This document shows, in pieces, positions 40,931-48,567 of a stretch of DNA of 64,000 bases (position 1 is its first letter; each line of letters starts with the position of its first letter). Below the pieces are notes generated by a model that had not been told where the DNA came from, made no database searches, and worked only from the letters and a program-made list of their open reading frames with translations. The stretch is taken from positions 62,001 through 126,000 of the forward strand of contig JACAFB010000008.1 of assembly GCA_013388545.1 (NCBI GenBank), written 5' to 3'. The translations under genes and the position numbers were made by a program. The DNA comes from Ignavibacteriaceae bacterium. Its GTDB lineage: Bacteria > Bacteroidota > Ignavibacteria > Ignavibacteriales > Ignavibacteriaceae.

Positions 40931-41766
40931 TTACGCTTATCAGAATAGAGTTGTACAAAATTTACAAAAAGTGGCGAACCTATATTGGATTTATAGCAAT
41001 TGGTGTGCTTGTTCCACTTATTCAGATTGCGATGTTAATCGAAGGGGAAAGATCTCTAAATTTTATGACCCGGAACTTACAGCAGTCGTTTGTGTTTGTG
41101 GGTAATTTATTAAACGGTTATCTCATATCATATATTGTGTTGAATAGTCTGGTAATTCACATTCCTTTTTTAATTGCGCTTGTAGCAGGTGATTTACTTG
41201 CCGGTGAAGCTACAGCCGGTACATACAGAATGTTAATCACCAGACCTGTTTCAAGAATGAAAATTGTTTCTTCTAAATTTCTTGCCGGAATAATTTATAC
41301 CAACTCTCTTGTCCTTTGGCTTGCAGCGATAAGCCTTGGATTAGGAGTGATTCTTTTCGGAGTAGGTGAGTTGATAGTTATTAATAGTGCGCAGATAATT
41401 ATTTTTGCAAAAGCTGATGTCTTATGGAGATTTTTGCTTGCTTACGGCTGCGCTTCTTTAAGTATGTCGGTAGTTGCATCGCTTGCTTTTCTTTTTTCAT
41501 CTCTAGTTGAAAATGCAATTGGTCCCATTGTTACTACTATGGCGGTCATAATTATCTTTATAATCATTTCAGCTATTGATATCGATTTCTTTCAGAATAT
41601 CAGACCGTATCTTTTTACTAATCATATGATGGTCTGGAGAAATTTTTTCAATGATCCGGTTGATGTTAAAGAAATAATTGATTCTTGCCTGGTTCTTCTG
41701 GGACACATTATTGGCTTCTTTGCTTTAACTGCCTTCATTTTCAAAAGGAAAGATATTCTAAGCTAA
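40927..41766 (+). CDS. ABC-2 type permease
   Basis: 279 residues with about six membrane helices, the first near 20-38 (IGFIAIGVLVPLIQIAML). GEATAGTYRMLITRPVSRMK is the typical cytoplasmic loop of ABC-2 exporters. It starts with TTG at 40927 inside the ATPase stop, so the two are translationally coupled and should form one exporter. Substrate not predictable from sequence. Confidence 0.88.
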   Translation: MITLIRIELYKIYKKWRTYIGFIAIGVLVPLIQIAMLIEGERSLNFMTRNLQQSFVFVGNLLNGYLISYIVLNSLVIHIPFLIALVAGDLLAGEATAGTYRMLITRPVSRMKIVSSKFLAGIIYTNSLVLWLAAISLGLGVILFGVGELIVINSAQIIIFAKADVLWRFLLAYGCASLSMSVVASLAFLFSSLVENAIGPIVTTMAVIIIFIIISAIDIDFFQNIRPYLFTNHMMVWRNFFNDPVDVKEIIDSCLVLLGHIIGFFALTAFIFKRKDILS

Positions 41767-41781
41767 AAGGATTGTTTTGCT

Positions 41782-42486
41782 ATGATTAAATTAAAAGTAT
41801 TGCTTCTGGCATTTTCGATAACGATTCTGTCCGTTTCGCATTTTGCTCAGAGTAAAAATCCCGACACAATACTGGAGAATGTTAAGAGAAAATTCCAGGA
41901 GGTAAATGATTACCAGGTAGATGTTAAGGTGAAAGTTGATGTCAATTTTCTAAAAGTACCTGAGACAGAGGCAAAAATATACTATAAGCAGCCGGATAAA
42001 ATTCATTTTGAGTCTAAGAATTTTGCACTCTTGCCGAAAGAGGGATTAAACTTTTCACCAATGGCGTTTCTGAAAAATGACTATACCGCTATTTATGAAA
42101 AAGATGAGCTTCTAGATGGAGTCAATACCTCCATTGTCAAAATTATTCCCGGTGGTGAAAGCTCAAACCTGATTCTATCAACTCTATGGATTGATCAAAA
42201 GAAAAATGTTATAAGAAAAGTACAGTCGACTACCAAAAACTCAGGGACCTTTACCATTGAAATGAACTACGATCAGATAATAAAATATCCTCTACCATCA
42301 TCAATGATTTTTTCTTTTAATGTTGAAAAAATGAATTTACCGCGAACTTTTGATTCTGATCCTAAAAGAAAATCAACATTGGAGGATAAAGGGAAAACCA
42401 CAACGGGGAAAGTTTATATTACCTATTCAAACTATCTGATCAATAAGGGAATTCCTGATTCTGTTTTTGAGCAAAAAGAAAAGTAA
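41782..42486 (+). CDS. LolA-like secreted protein
   Basis: 234 residues with a signal peptide (about 1-23, ending HFAQ). The start DTILENVKRKFQEVNDYQVD and later strands such as AKIYYKQPDKIHFES resemble the outer-membrane lipoprotein carrier/sorting family (LolA/LolB fold). Fifteen bases after the ABC permease, so probably a periplasmic partner of that exporter, perhaps passing on a hydrophobic or lipidated substrate. Assignment rests on the N-terminal pattern only. Confidence 0.6.
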   Translation: MIKLKVLLLAFSITILSVSHFAQSKNPDTILENVKRKFQEVNDYQVDVKVKVDVNFLKVPETEAKIYYKQPDKIHFESKNFALLPKEGLNFSPMAFLKNDYTAIYEKDELLDGVNTSIVKIIPGGESSNLILSTLWIDQKKNVIRKVQSTTKNSGTFTIEMNYDQIIKYPLPSSMIFSFNVEKMNLPRTFDSDPKRKSTLEDKGKTTTGKVYITYSNYLINKGIPDSVFEQKEK

Positions 42487-42497
42487 AACCTTAAAAT

Positions 42498-42513
42498 GAT
42501 CTTTTGAAAGATC
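42498..42513. terminator. Short palindrome between convergent genes
   Basis: GATCTTTTGAAAGATC, a perfect 16-base palindrome in the 29-base gap between the LolA-like gene and the DUF72 gene on the other strand. It may serve as a small bidirectional stop; there is no strong T run. Confidence 0.35.
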
Positions 42514-42515
42514 GA

Positions 42516-43382
42516 TTATTGATTTACAAAGTTCTTCAGTTTATCTATTGTCAACGGAGCTGAACCTTCGAAATGGTTGTTAACATTTATAAAAGTATCA
42601 ACTTTTTTAGAAGCGAGTTCTTTGACTATTTCAGCAATAATCTGAATTTCTTTTGTCCTGTCTATAATAATTCTATTCCATTTATTGCCTGAAGCTTCTT
42701 CAATTCCTTTTCTGTCGGGGCCGTGTAACCGAATTACACAAGTATTTTCGATATAATCTTTAAATTCATCAAACACTTTTTTAACCGGCGGCATGTAATA
42801 TCCTTCAAGGAAAACATTTGTCAGACCGCATTCCTTGATGAAAGAGAAAAAAGATTTATTCAGATAATTTGGATTGCGGATTTCAATCCCGTATTTATAA
42901 TCAGCCGGAAGTTTTTTGATGAAGCTGAAAATCCTTTCCTGGAATTCTTTCTGTGAGCTCATTTTTTGCTTATTTAAATACTCGAACTGAAACATAAGTA
43001 CACCGATTTTCTCTTTCATTGGCTCAATTGACTTCAAAAATTCATTAAATAATTCTGTTGAAAGGAAATGAGGATTAACAACTAATGGCTCATTTTTTTG
43101 CTTTGAATAAAAATGTGTTAGCGTGACACTGTTCGGGACTTTAATGGTAAATTTAAAATCGTCGGGTACTGCTTCTGAATAAAGTTTAACATCTTTTGGA
43201 GCCGGAAGCGATATTTTATTCAATCCATGCAATGACCAAAACCATTGATCAATTTCAACTGTATTAAATTTCTGGGAATACTCGCCAAGATAATCTGATT
43301 TACTTTTTCCCGAGTAAACCAAACCAATCCATGAGTCATATTTCCAGCTGCAGGTCCCGAACCTGACCCTGCTAATTTTCAT
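42516..43382 (-). CDS. DUF72 (YecE-like) protein
   Basis: 288 residues. VRFGTCSWKYDSWIGLVYSG at the N-terminus, FNTVEIDQWFW, and the later YGIEIRNPNYLNKSF and CVIRLHGPDRKG are the family pattern of DUF72, a TIM-barrel family of unknown enzymatic role. Single gene, convergent with the exporter operon. ATG at 43382. Confidence 0.9.
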   Translation of the reverse strand: MKISRVRFGTCSWKYDSWIGLVYSGKSKSDYLGEYSQKFNTVEIDQWFWSLHGLNKISLPAPKDVKLYSEAVPDDFKFTIKVPNSVTLTHFYSKQKNEPLVVNPHFLSTELFNEFLKSIEPMKEKIGVLMFQFEYLNKQKMSSQKEFQERIFSFIKKLPADYKYGIEIRNPNYLNKSFFSFIKECGLTNVFLEGYYMPPVKKVFDEFKDYIENTCVIRLHGPDRKGIEEASGNKWNRIIIDRTKEIQIIAEIVKELASKKVDTFINVNNHFEGSAPLTIDKLKNFVNQ

Positions 43383-43455
43383 TTGATTTCCAGAATTGTT
43401 TTTTAAAAAATATCATTTTTGATTTAATTTATAATGTCAAAAATTGAGGATTGTA

Positions 43456-43905
43456 ATGACTGACAGTTTAATAAATAAAGCGAAAGATTCTCTCATAAAC
43501 AAAATCACCGAGTTAAAGGAAGACTTTTTCAGTGATGAAGATAAAAATCTTTTTCAGGACTTGAAAAGCAGTGGTGCTTCAAAAGTCAAAGAAATTCTGG
43601 CCGGCATTAATGAATCAAGCGCACTGATCATCAGGTCCGGATATGAACTGACCGGCGCAAGTGTGACTCTTGGACTGCCGCCTGATATTAATTTAAGCTT
43701 TGCATTCAGAAATGAGATCGAACAGGAAGAAAAAGAAAGGCTTTTAGACGAACTTGAAGCCAATAAAATTGTCGGTCTGATAGTAAAAAGTCTTTTTAAA
43801 GCCGGCAGTTTTTATGAATCGATTAAAATGGGTGATTATAAACTTACATCAGTTGAAATTAAACTTGGCATTACTCCGGGGATTTCAATAGGATTTACCA
43901 GGTAA
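43456..43905 (+). CDS. Unknown protein with an internal duplicated motif
   Basis: 149 residues from ATG 43456, with TGAGGA about six bases upstream; an in-frame TTG at 43444 is less likely. I do not recognise the family. It contains two copies of the pattern YxLTxxxxxLGxxPxIxxxF, at residues 63-83 (YELTGASVTLGLPPDINLSF) and 128-147 (YKLTSVEIKLGITPGISIGF), and at the N-terminus the hexamer DSLINK occurs at 3-8 and 11-16. No signal peptide or membrane helix. Possibly a small helical-plus-strand cytoplasmic protein. Confidence 0.75.
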   Translation: MTDSLINKAKDSLINKITELKEDFFSDEDKNLFQDLKSSGASKVKEILAGINESSALIIRSGYELTGASVTLGLPPDINLSFAFRNEIEQEEKERLLDELEANKIVGLIVKSLFKAGSFYESIKMGDYKLTSVEIKLGITPGISIGFTR

Positions 43906-43934
43906 GAAATTATTTTCCTGATATTTACAGTCGT

Positions 43935-44079
43935 TTACTTTATTAAAATCAGTTTCTTTGTTTCGAGGTAATTATCAATTTTATGTTGATAGAAATATAT
44001 TCCGGATGACAGATGACGAGTTAAATTCAATTTCATAAATTACTGTGGGTTTGTATTCGTTAACAAAGGCAGCCACTGC
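43935..44079 (-). pseudogene. Frameshifted remnant of a T9SS C-terminal sorting domain
   Basis: Read on the minus strand, VAAFVNEYKPTVIYEIEFNS is followed, after a one-base shift at about 44014-44016, by HLSSGIYFYQHKIDNYLETK and KLILIK-stop. This is the second half of a type A sorting domain and matches the same part of the adjacent carboxypeptidase. It begins right at a hairpin repeat (44081-44104) and lies 34 bases beyond the carboxypeptidase stop, so it looks like an old or displaced C-terminus of that gene. Confidence 0.75.
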
Positions 44080-44080
44080 C

Positions 44081-44104
44081 AAACCCTCTCCCAAGGAGGG
44101 CTTT
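44081..44104. repeat. Small hairpin repeat, intergenic copy
   Basis: On the minus strand AAAGCCCTCCTTGGGAGAGG followed by GTTT; it closely resembles the repeat at 44294-44317 on the plus strand. The arms CCCTC and GAGGG pair. It lies just after the carboxypeptidase stop (minus strand) and may double as a terminator. Confidence 0.6.
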
Positions 44105-44112
44105 TGTTTTCT

Positions 44113-45381
44113 TCATCTTATCAACACCATCTTTTTTGTCTGAATTAAACCTCCGGCTCTTAACTGATAGATATATATCCCGCTTGATAAATCACTTGCA
44201 TCAAATTCAACTTCATACATTCCGGGATTTTGTTCTTCACTTACTAGAGTAACTAACTCTTTTCCTAAAAGATCATACACTTTCAATATCACTAAAGTCC
44301 CTCCTTTAGAGGAGTTTATGGAGGCCGGTATTTGATATTTTATTTTTGTTGATGGATTGAATGGATTTGGATAGTTCTGGTTTAGTTCAAATCCATCTTG
44401 AATACCGGCGGCAAGTTCACCGATATTAGTTGAAATTCCCATATAATCCATCAACCCGCGAAGAATTGCATTCGCCGTTGAATCATATTTCCCGTTTTGC
44501 TCGCAATACATGTCTTCGTAAGTCAAAGCCATAACACTTTCGCCGTGATTTATCCAGAACCAGCTTTCAGGATATTTCAGAGGGGTACCGTTAGTCCAGC
44601 TAACAAAATAATTCCAGGGCTCAATTCCACCTGGAAAATATGATCGGATACCTTCAATAAAGTTTTGCTGCATAATTGCAAATTCAGGTGAGGTACCGGC
44701 AGAATCGTGGTAAACAAAATATCTCTTGCATAATGAGGATGAATGCATATTTAAAGCTACTTCGATGGGGTGAGGCGAAGCCATCAATTGAATGAATCTG
44801 TTTTTCAATGCTGCAACCTCAGGTTGATTTGGAGTTGTGAACCAGTTGCTTTCCAGATCAATTCCGTTTGCATTGTTGCGCGGCAGCTCAAGTTCAACTC
44901 CGTCAGGGTTGAACATCGGTATGATATAAAATACACAATTAGTCCTGATCAATTGGCCAAGTTGTGTTTCAGATTTTAAAAAATTAATCATTTGATCAGT
45001 AACCCAGAATCCCTGCGTTTCCTGCGGGTGAGTTCGTGCGTGTACGTGCACAGTTCTTTTCCCCTCAACATTATATGGATTTTCTGAAATTGTTAATTGC
45101 CACAAGGGTCTTCCCTGAACACTATTTCCAATTGAATCTACCTTTATGTATGGGCTTTGTTTCCAGTACTGCAAATCTGCCAATAAACTATCGTATCCAT
45201 ATCCCCAGTGGTCGCCGGGTACGGTTAAATTTTCAGCTTCAGATGTAAAACTGAAGCCGCATTTATCCATCACTTCATTTTGTTGATTGACCTGCCCAAT
45301 TTCCTGTGCAAAAAATTCCGGCGGCAGGATAAAAGTCAGAACAAATACAATGCTTAAAAAAAAGCGTAAATCTATAGTCAT
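44113..45381 (-). CDS. Secreted M14 zinc carboxypeptidase with T9SS sorting domain
   Basis: 422 residues. Signal peptide about 1-25. Zinc ligands His118 and Glu121 are in HARTHPQE, His213 is in ALNMHSS, and the catalytic Glu is probably Glu289 in LTYEDMY. The family is metallocarboxypeptidase M14. Residues from about 331 (GFELNQNYPNPFNPST) are a type A sorting domain for the type IX secretion system, so the enzyme is exported to the surface. The sorting domain has an insert at 352-363 encoded by a hairpin repeat. A frameshifted extra sorting domain follows the stop. Confidence 0.9.
   Translation of the reverse strand: MTIDLRFFLSIVFVLTFILPPEFFAQEIGQVNQQNEVMDKCGFSFTSEAENLTVPGDHWGYGYDSLLADLQYWKQSPYIKVDSIGNSVQGRPLWQLTISENPYNVEGKRTVHVHARTHPQETQGFWVTDQMINFLKSETQLGQLIRTNCVFYIIPMFNPDGVELELPRNNANGIDLESNWFTTPNQPEVAALKNRFIQLMASPHPIEVALNMHSSSLCKRYFVYHDSAGTSPEFAIMQQNFIEGIRSYFPGGIEPWNYFVSWTNGTPLKYPESWFWINHGESVMALTYEDMYCEQNGKYDSTANAILRGLMDYMGISTNIGELAAGIQDGFELNQNYPNPFNPSTKIKYQIPASINSSKGGTLVILKVYDLLGKELVTLVSEEQNPGMYEVEFDASDLSSGIYIYQLRAGGLIQTKKMVLIR
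44294..44317 (+). repeat. Small hairpin repeat inside the carboxypeptidase sorting domain
   Basis: AAAGTCCCTCCTTTAGAGGA followed by GTTT, within coding sequence; on the minus strand it encodes the residues around NSSKGGTL in the insert at 352-363. It aligns with the intergenic copy at 44081-44104 in the opposite orientation. It behaves like a short mobile or palindromic repeat that landed in a loop of the protein. Confidence 0.65.
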
Positions 45382-45503
45382 ATTTTTCTCTCAGAAAGTT
45401 TATTATCCTGTGATAATCTTTTACTAAATAATTTCTTCATTCAGACATCCGCTGACTAAAAGCAATAGAATTAAATATTTAATTCTTCTCATAAAGAATT
45501 TCA

Positions 45504-46532
45504 TTAAAAATTTTTGAGAACTTTTGCACCACGGACTCTTTTTGATTTCAATTCAATCAGTGCTTTGTTTGCATCTTCCAATTTATATTCTTCCAATTCC
45601 GGCTTAATCGGAATTGATGCGGCAATGTTTAGAAATTCCTCTACATCTTTCCGGGTTACATTTGATACACTTTTTATTTCTTTTTCTGACCAGAGATGTT
45701 CGGGGTAGTTGAGCTTTAATAAATACTCTTTGTCATTTTCTTCTTTTCTAATTGCATTAATAACCAGTCTTCCTTCATGCTTCAGATTTTTTAAGGCTTC
45801 AACTATCGGTTTCCACGCAGGTGTAGTATCAATAATTGCAGACAACTTTTCAGGCGAGTGATCTTCAGAATCTCCTGCCCATACTGCGCCTAATTCTTTA
45901 GCAAATTCTCTTTCTGTTTGGCTTCTTGCAAAAACAAATATTTGTGATTTAGGGAAAAGATTTTTAACAAGCATCAATACCAGGTGGGCTGATGCACCAA
46001 ATCCTGTAAGCCCGATATTTTCTCCATTATTAATCTTTGTTAACATAAGGGAACGGTAACCTATAGCACCGGCACATAATAAAGGCGCTGCCTCTGAATC
46101 TGAAAATATTTCTGGAATTCGGTAAGCGAAGTTTTCATTTATCGTCATAAACTCAGCATAACCGCCGTTTCGATCTCTGCCCGTTGCTAAAAAGTTTTTA
46201 CATAAATTTTCCATGCCATTTTGACAGAATTCACAAATTCCACAAGCAGAATGAATCCATGCTACGCCCACCCGGTCACCCTTTTTAAATCTCGTGACTT
46301 TCGCACCGGTATCTTCAACTATGCCGACCACCTGATGACCTGGGATAACAGGGAATTGCGGCGGAGGTGTTCTTCCTTCTATTTCATCGAGTTCGGTATG
46401 ACATACCCCGCAGCATGAAACTCTGATCAATAATTCATTTTCATCGTATACGGGAATCGGAACCTCGGATAGTTTTAACGGTGAGCTATTGCTGGCAAGG
46501 TCAACAACTTTATTTAATAGCATTGCTTTCAT
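45504..46532 (-). CDS. Zinc-dependent alcohol dehydrogenase
   Basis: 342 residues from the ATG at 46532 (MKAMLLNKVVDLASNSS); an upstream TTG at 46601 would add 23 residues atypical for the family. Catalytic zinc motif CGVCHTELDEIEG and GHQVVG; structural zinc cysteines in CGICEFCQNGMENLC; NAD(P)-binding region LTGFGASAHLVL. Medium-chain dehydrogenase of the AdhA type, oxidising primary alcohols or reducing aldehydes. A single gene, no obvious operon partner. Confidence 0.9.
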   Translation of the reverse strand: MKAMLLNKVVDLASNSSPLKLSEVPIPVYDENELLIRVSCCGVCHTELDEIEGRTPPPQFPVIPGHQVVGIVEDTGAKVTRFKKGDRVGVAWIHSACGICEFCQNGMENLCKNFLATGRDRNGGYAEFMTINENFAYRIPEIFSDSEAAPLLCAGAIGYRSLMLTKINNGENIGLTGFGASAHLVLMLVKNLFPKSQIFVFARSQTEREFAKELGAVWAGDSEDHSPEKLSAIIDTTPAWKPIVEALKNLKHEGRLVINAIRKEENDKEYLLKLNYPEHLWSEKEIKSVSNVTRKDVEEFLNIAASIPIKPELEEYKLEDANKALIELKSKRVRGAKVLKNF

Positions 46533-46724
46533 TTTAATTCGGGCTGGTTTCTTTGCAATGATTGTTTCTTCAACCGAAAAATAATCAGCCCTGATATTCA
46601 ATCAAATATCAAATTGAGCTAAAATTGATTTGTTAAACCTGGAATGCCTTTGATTGTCGTGAGATAATTAAATAACGGGGTCTTTCAAATCAATTGTTAA
46701 AAATAATTACTAATGAAAATACTA

Positions 46725-46783
46725 AGGCTGTCTTCTCTTTTTTAATAAATGTGTCTTTTAATAAAAAGAATTTAAGACAGCCT
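46725..46783. repeat. Long inverted repeat between ADH and the CPGS-like gene
   Basis: AGGCTGTCTT (46725-46734) and AAGACAGCCT (46774-46783) are perfectly complementary, with an inner TCTTTTT/AAAAAGA pair. It lies just downstream (minus strand) of the CPGS-like gene and could be its terminator, or a small palindromic element about 59 bases long. Confidence 0.5.
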
Positions 46784-46795
46784 GATTGCAATTAC

Positions 46796-48121
46796 TTATT
46801 TCTTAATAAATTTTCTTTCCCTAAGAATTGTTTCAATTGTTATGGATCCAATTTCCTGCAGATCATACTTAACTCTTGTATGTGGCTTGTTAATTTTAAT
46901 GTATCTGCCCAAATCAATTGGAGTACCAATAATAACCGAATCGCATTTGGTTCTGTTGATTGTGGTTTCAAGATCTTTCATCTGCTGATCGCCATAACCC
47001 ATAGCGGGAAGCAGCTTCCCGATGTCAGGATATTTTTCAAAAGTAGCCGTAATTGACTTAACTGTATAAGGTCTTGGGTCGACAATTTCTTTAGCTCCAA
47101 GTTTCTGGGCAGCCACAACACCGGCACCGTATTTCATTTCGCCGTGTGTTAAAGTTGGACCGTCTTCAACAACAAGAACTCTTTTACCGCGGATCAATTC
47201 AGGTTTTTCAACTGTAACCGGTGATGCACCTTCGATAAGTGTCGCCCCGGGATTCACTTTATGAATGTTCTCTCTTACAGTCAAAATATTTTTTGCATCG
47301 GCAGAATCAATTTTATTTATTATTGCAACATCTGCTAATCTTAAAGAAGTATTTCCCGGATAGTAGCTCATTTCGTGTCCCGGTCTGTGAGGGTCAACAA
47401 CTGTAAATGTCAGATCAGCTTTATAAAATGAAAAATCGTTGTTGCCTCCATCCCATAAAATCACATCTGCTTCTTTTTCGGCTTCACGAAGTATAGCTTC
47501 ATAGTCAACCCCTGAGTAAATAACTCCTCCGCGTGCAATATGCGGTTCGTATTCTTCAATCTCTTCAATTGTGCAGTTATGTTTTTTAAGATCGGAGTAG
47601 GCGGCAAAACGCTGAACTTTCTGCTTTACCAGATCTCCATAAGGCATTGGATGACGGATTGCTACAACTCTTTTCCCTGCTTTTGAAAGTATTTCGACTA
47701 TTTTTCTGGAAGTCTGTGATTTACCACTTCCGGTTCTTACAGCGAGTACTGCTATAACCGGCTTTTTACTTTTTATCTGAGTTTCAGCCGCTCCAAGTAA
47801 TCTGAACGAAACTCCTGCTGCATTTACGATAGAAGCTTTAGTCATAACATATTCCATCGGAACATCGGAATATGAAAAAACAACTTCATCAACTTTTAAT
47901 TTTTTGATCAGGTTAACCAGTTCTTTTTCCTCGTAAATTTTTATCCCGGATGGATAGAGTTTACCGGCAAGCTGTTTGGGATAAGTTCTTCCTTCAATAT
48001 TAGGAATTTGTGTTGCTGTAAATGCGACTACATTATATTCATCCTTATCTCTGAAAAATACATTGAAATTATGAAAATCGCGGCCAGCCGCTCCCATTAT
48101 CAACACGTTCTTTCGAGCCAT
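46796..48121 (-). CDS. Cyclic 2,3-diphosphoglycerate synthetase-like P-loop protein
   Basis: 441 residues. Begins MARKNVLIMGAAGRDFHNFN, a conserved block of this family, and has a P-loop at 129-135 (RTGSGKS) within AVRTGSGKSQTSRK; WDGGNNDFSFYKADL and VDPHRPGHEMSYYPG follow. The archaeal relative makes the thermoprotectant cyclic 2,3-diphosphoglycerate, but most bacterial members have no proven function and are also annotated as GTPases. AAAGGAG-type ribosome binding site. Single gene. Confidence 0.75.
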   Translation of the reverse strand: MARKNVLIMGAAGRDFHNFNVFFRDKDEYNVVAFTATQIPNIEGRTYPKQLAGKLYPSGIKIYEEKELVNLIKKLKVDEVVFSYSDVPMEYVMTKASIVNAAGVSFRLLGAAETQIKSKKPVIAVLAVRTGSGKSQTSRKIVEILSKAGKRVVAIRHPMPYGDLVKQKVQRFAAYSDLKKHNCTIEEIEEYEPHIARGGVIYSGVDYEAILREAEKEADVILWDGGNNDFSFYKADLTFTVVDPHRPGHEMSYYPGNTSLRLADVAIINKIDSADAKNILTVRENIHKVNPGATLIEGASPVTVEKPELIRGKRVLVVEDGPTLTHGEMKYGAGVVAAQKLGAKEIVDPRPYTVKSITATFEKYPDIGKLLPAMGYGDQQMKDLETTINRTKCDSVIIGTPIDLGRYIKINKPHTRVKYDLQEIGSITIETILRERKFIKK

Positions 48122-48567
48122 AAGAGTACTCTCCTTTATGCTTTAATTTGAATTGTTTGACAAAATATCTTTAAGTAATTGTGATATAATTATAAGAATT
48201 ATTGCCTCAAATTTACAGGTTTTTGCACTACTTTCCTCGCGCGGAAAGTCTAAATACCTATTAAACATTTGAAAGCAAGTAACGCAATAAAACCAGAATT
48301 TTGAGTAATATTGACAGGAATTTTTACCCCAACGTCGAATTGGTTCTTTTAATTATGAAATAATAGTTACTTCAAAGTTTTGAATTTACTTTCGATTTCA
48401 CTTTTTATCGGAGGTGCTGGTTACAATTATTTTAGCGCCAATATATCAGAGATTTCTTCATAAGTTTCATCCCGATGTTTATGTTTTAGCGGAAAAAGAA
48501 AGCAAACAGGATTATCCTTCGAATGAATCTTGAATTAACATTCCCCCGAATCAATCAATCCAGATAA
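48122..48567. other. Intergenic region with gene remnant
   Basis: About 446 bases without an intact gene. It holds TGATATAAT at 48182-48190, an extended -10-like box with TTGACA 22 bases upstream (too far for a standard promoter), a hairpin ACTTTCC-TCGCGC-GGAAAGT at 48230-48249, and a possible oxidoreductase remnant at about 48404-48534. Confidence 0.5.
48404..48534 (+). pseudogene. Possible remnant of an FAD-dependent oxidoreductase
   Basis: In one frame FIGGAGYNYFSANISEISS then stop, and in another frame KFHPDVYVLAEKESKQDYPS then NES and stop. Joined, they resemble the N-terminal FAD-binding part of L-2-hydroxyglutarate oxidase-like proteins (GG-x-G, then a strand ending in EKES). This is short and degraded; the identification is tentative. 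Confidence 0.3.

Noticed and set aside
48157-48190. Promoter TTGACA ... TATAAT in the gap after the CPGS-like gene
   Set aside because: The spacer is 22 bases, too long, and no intact gene follows on the plus strand. The extended -10 alone is weak evidence.
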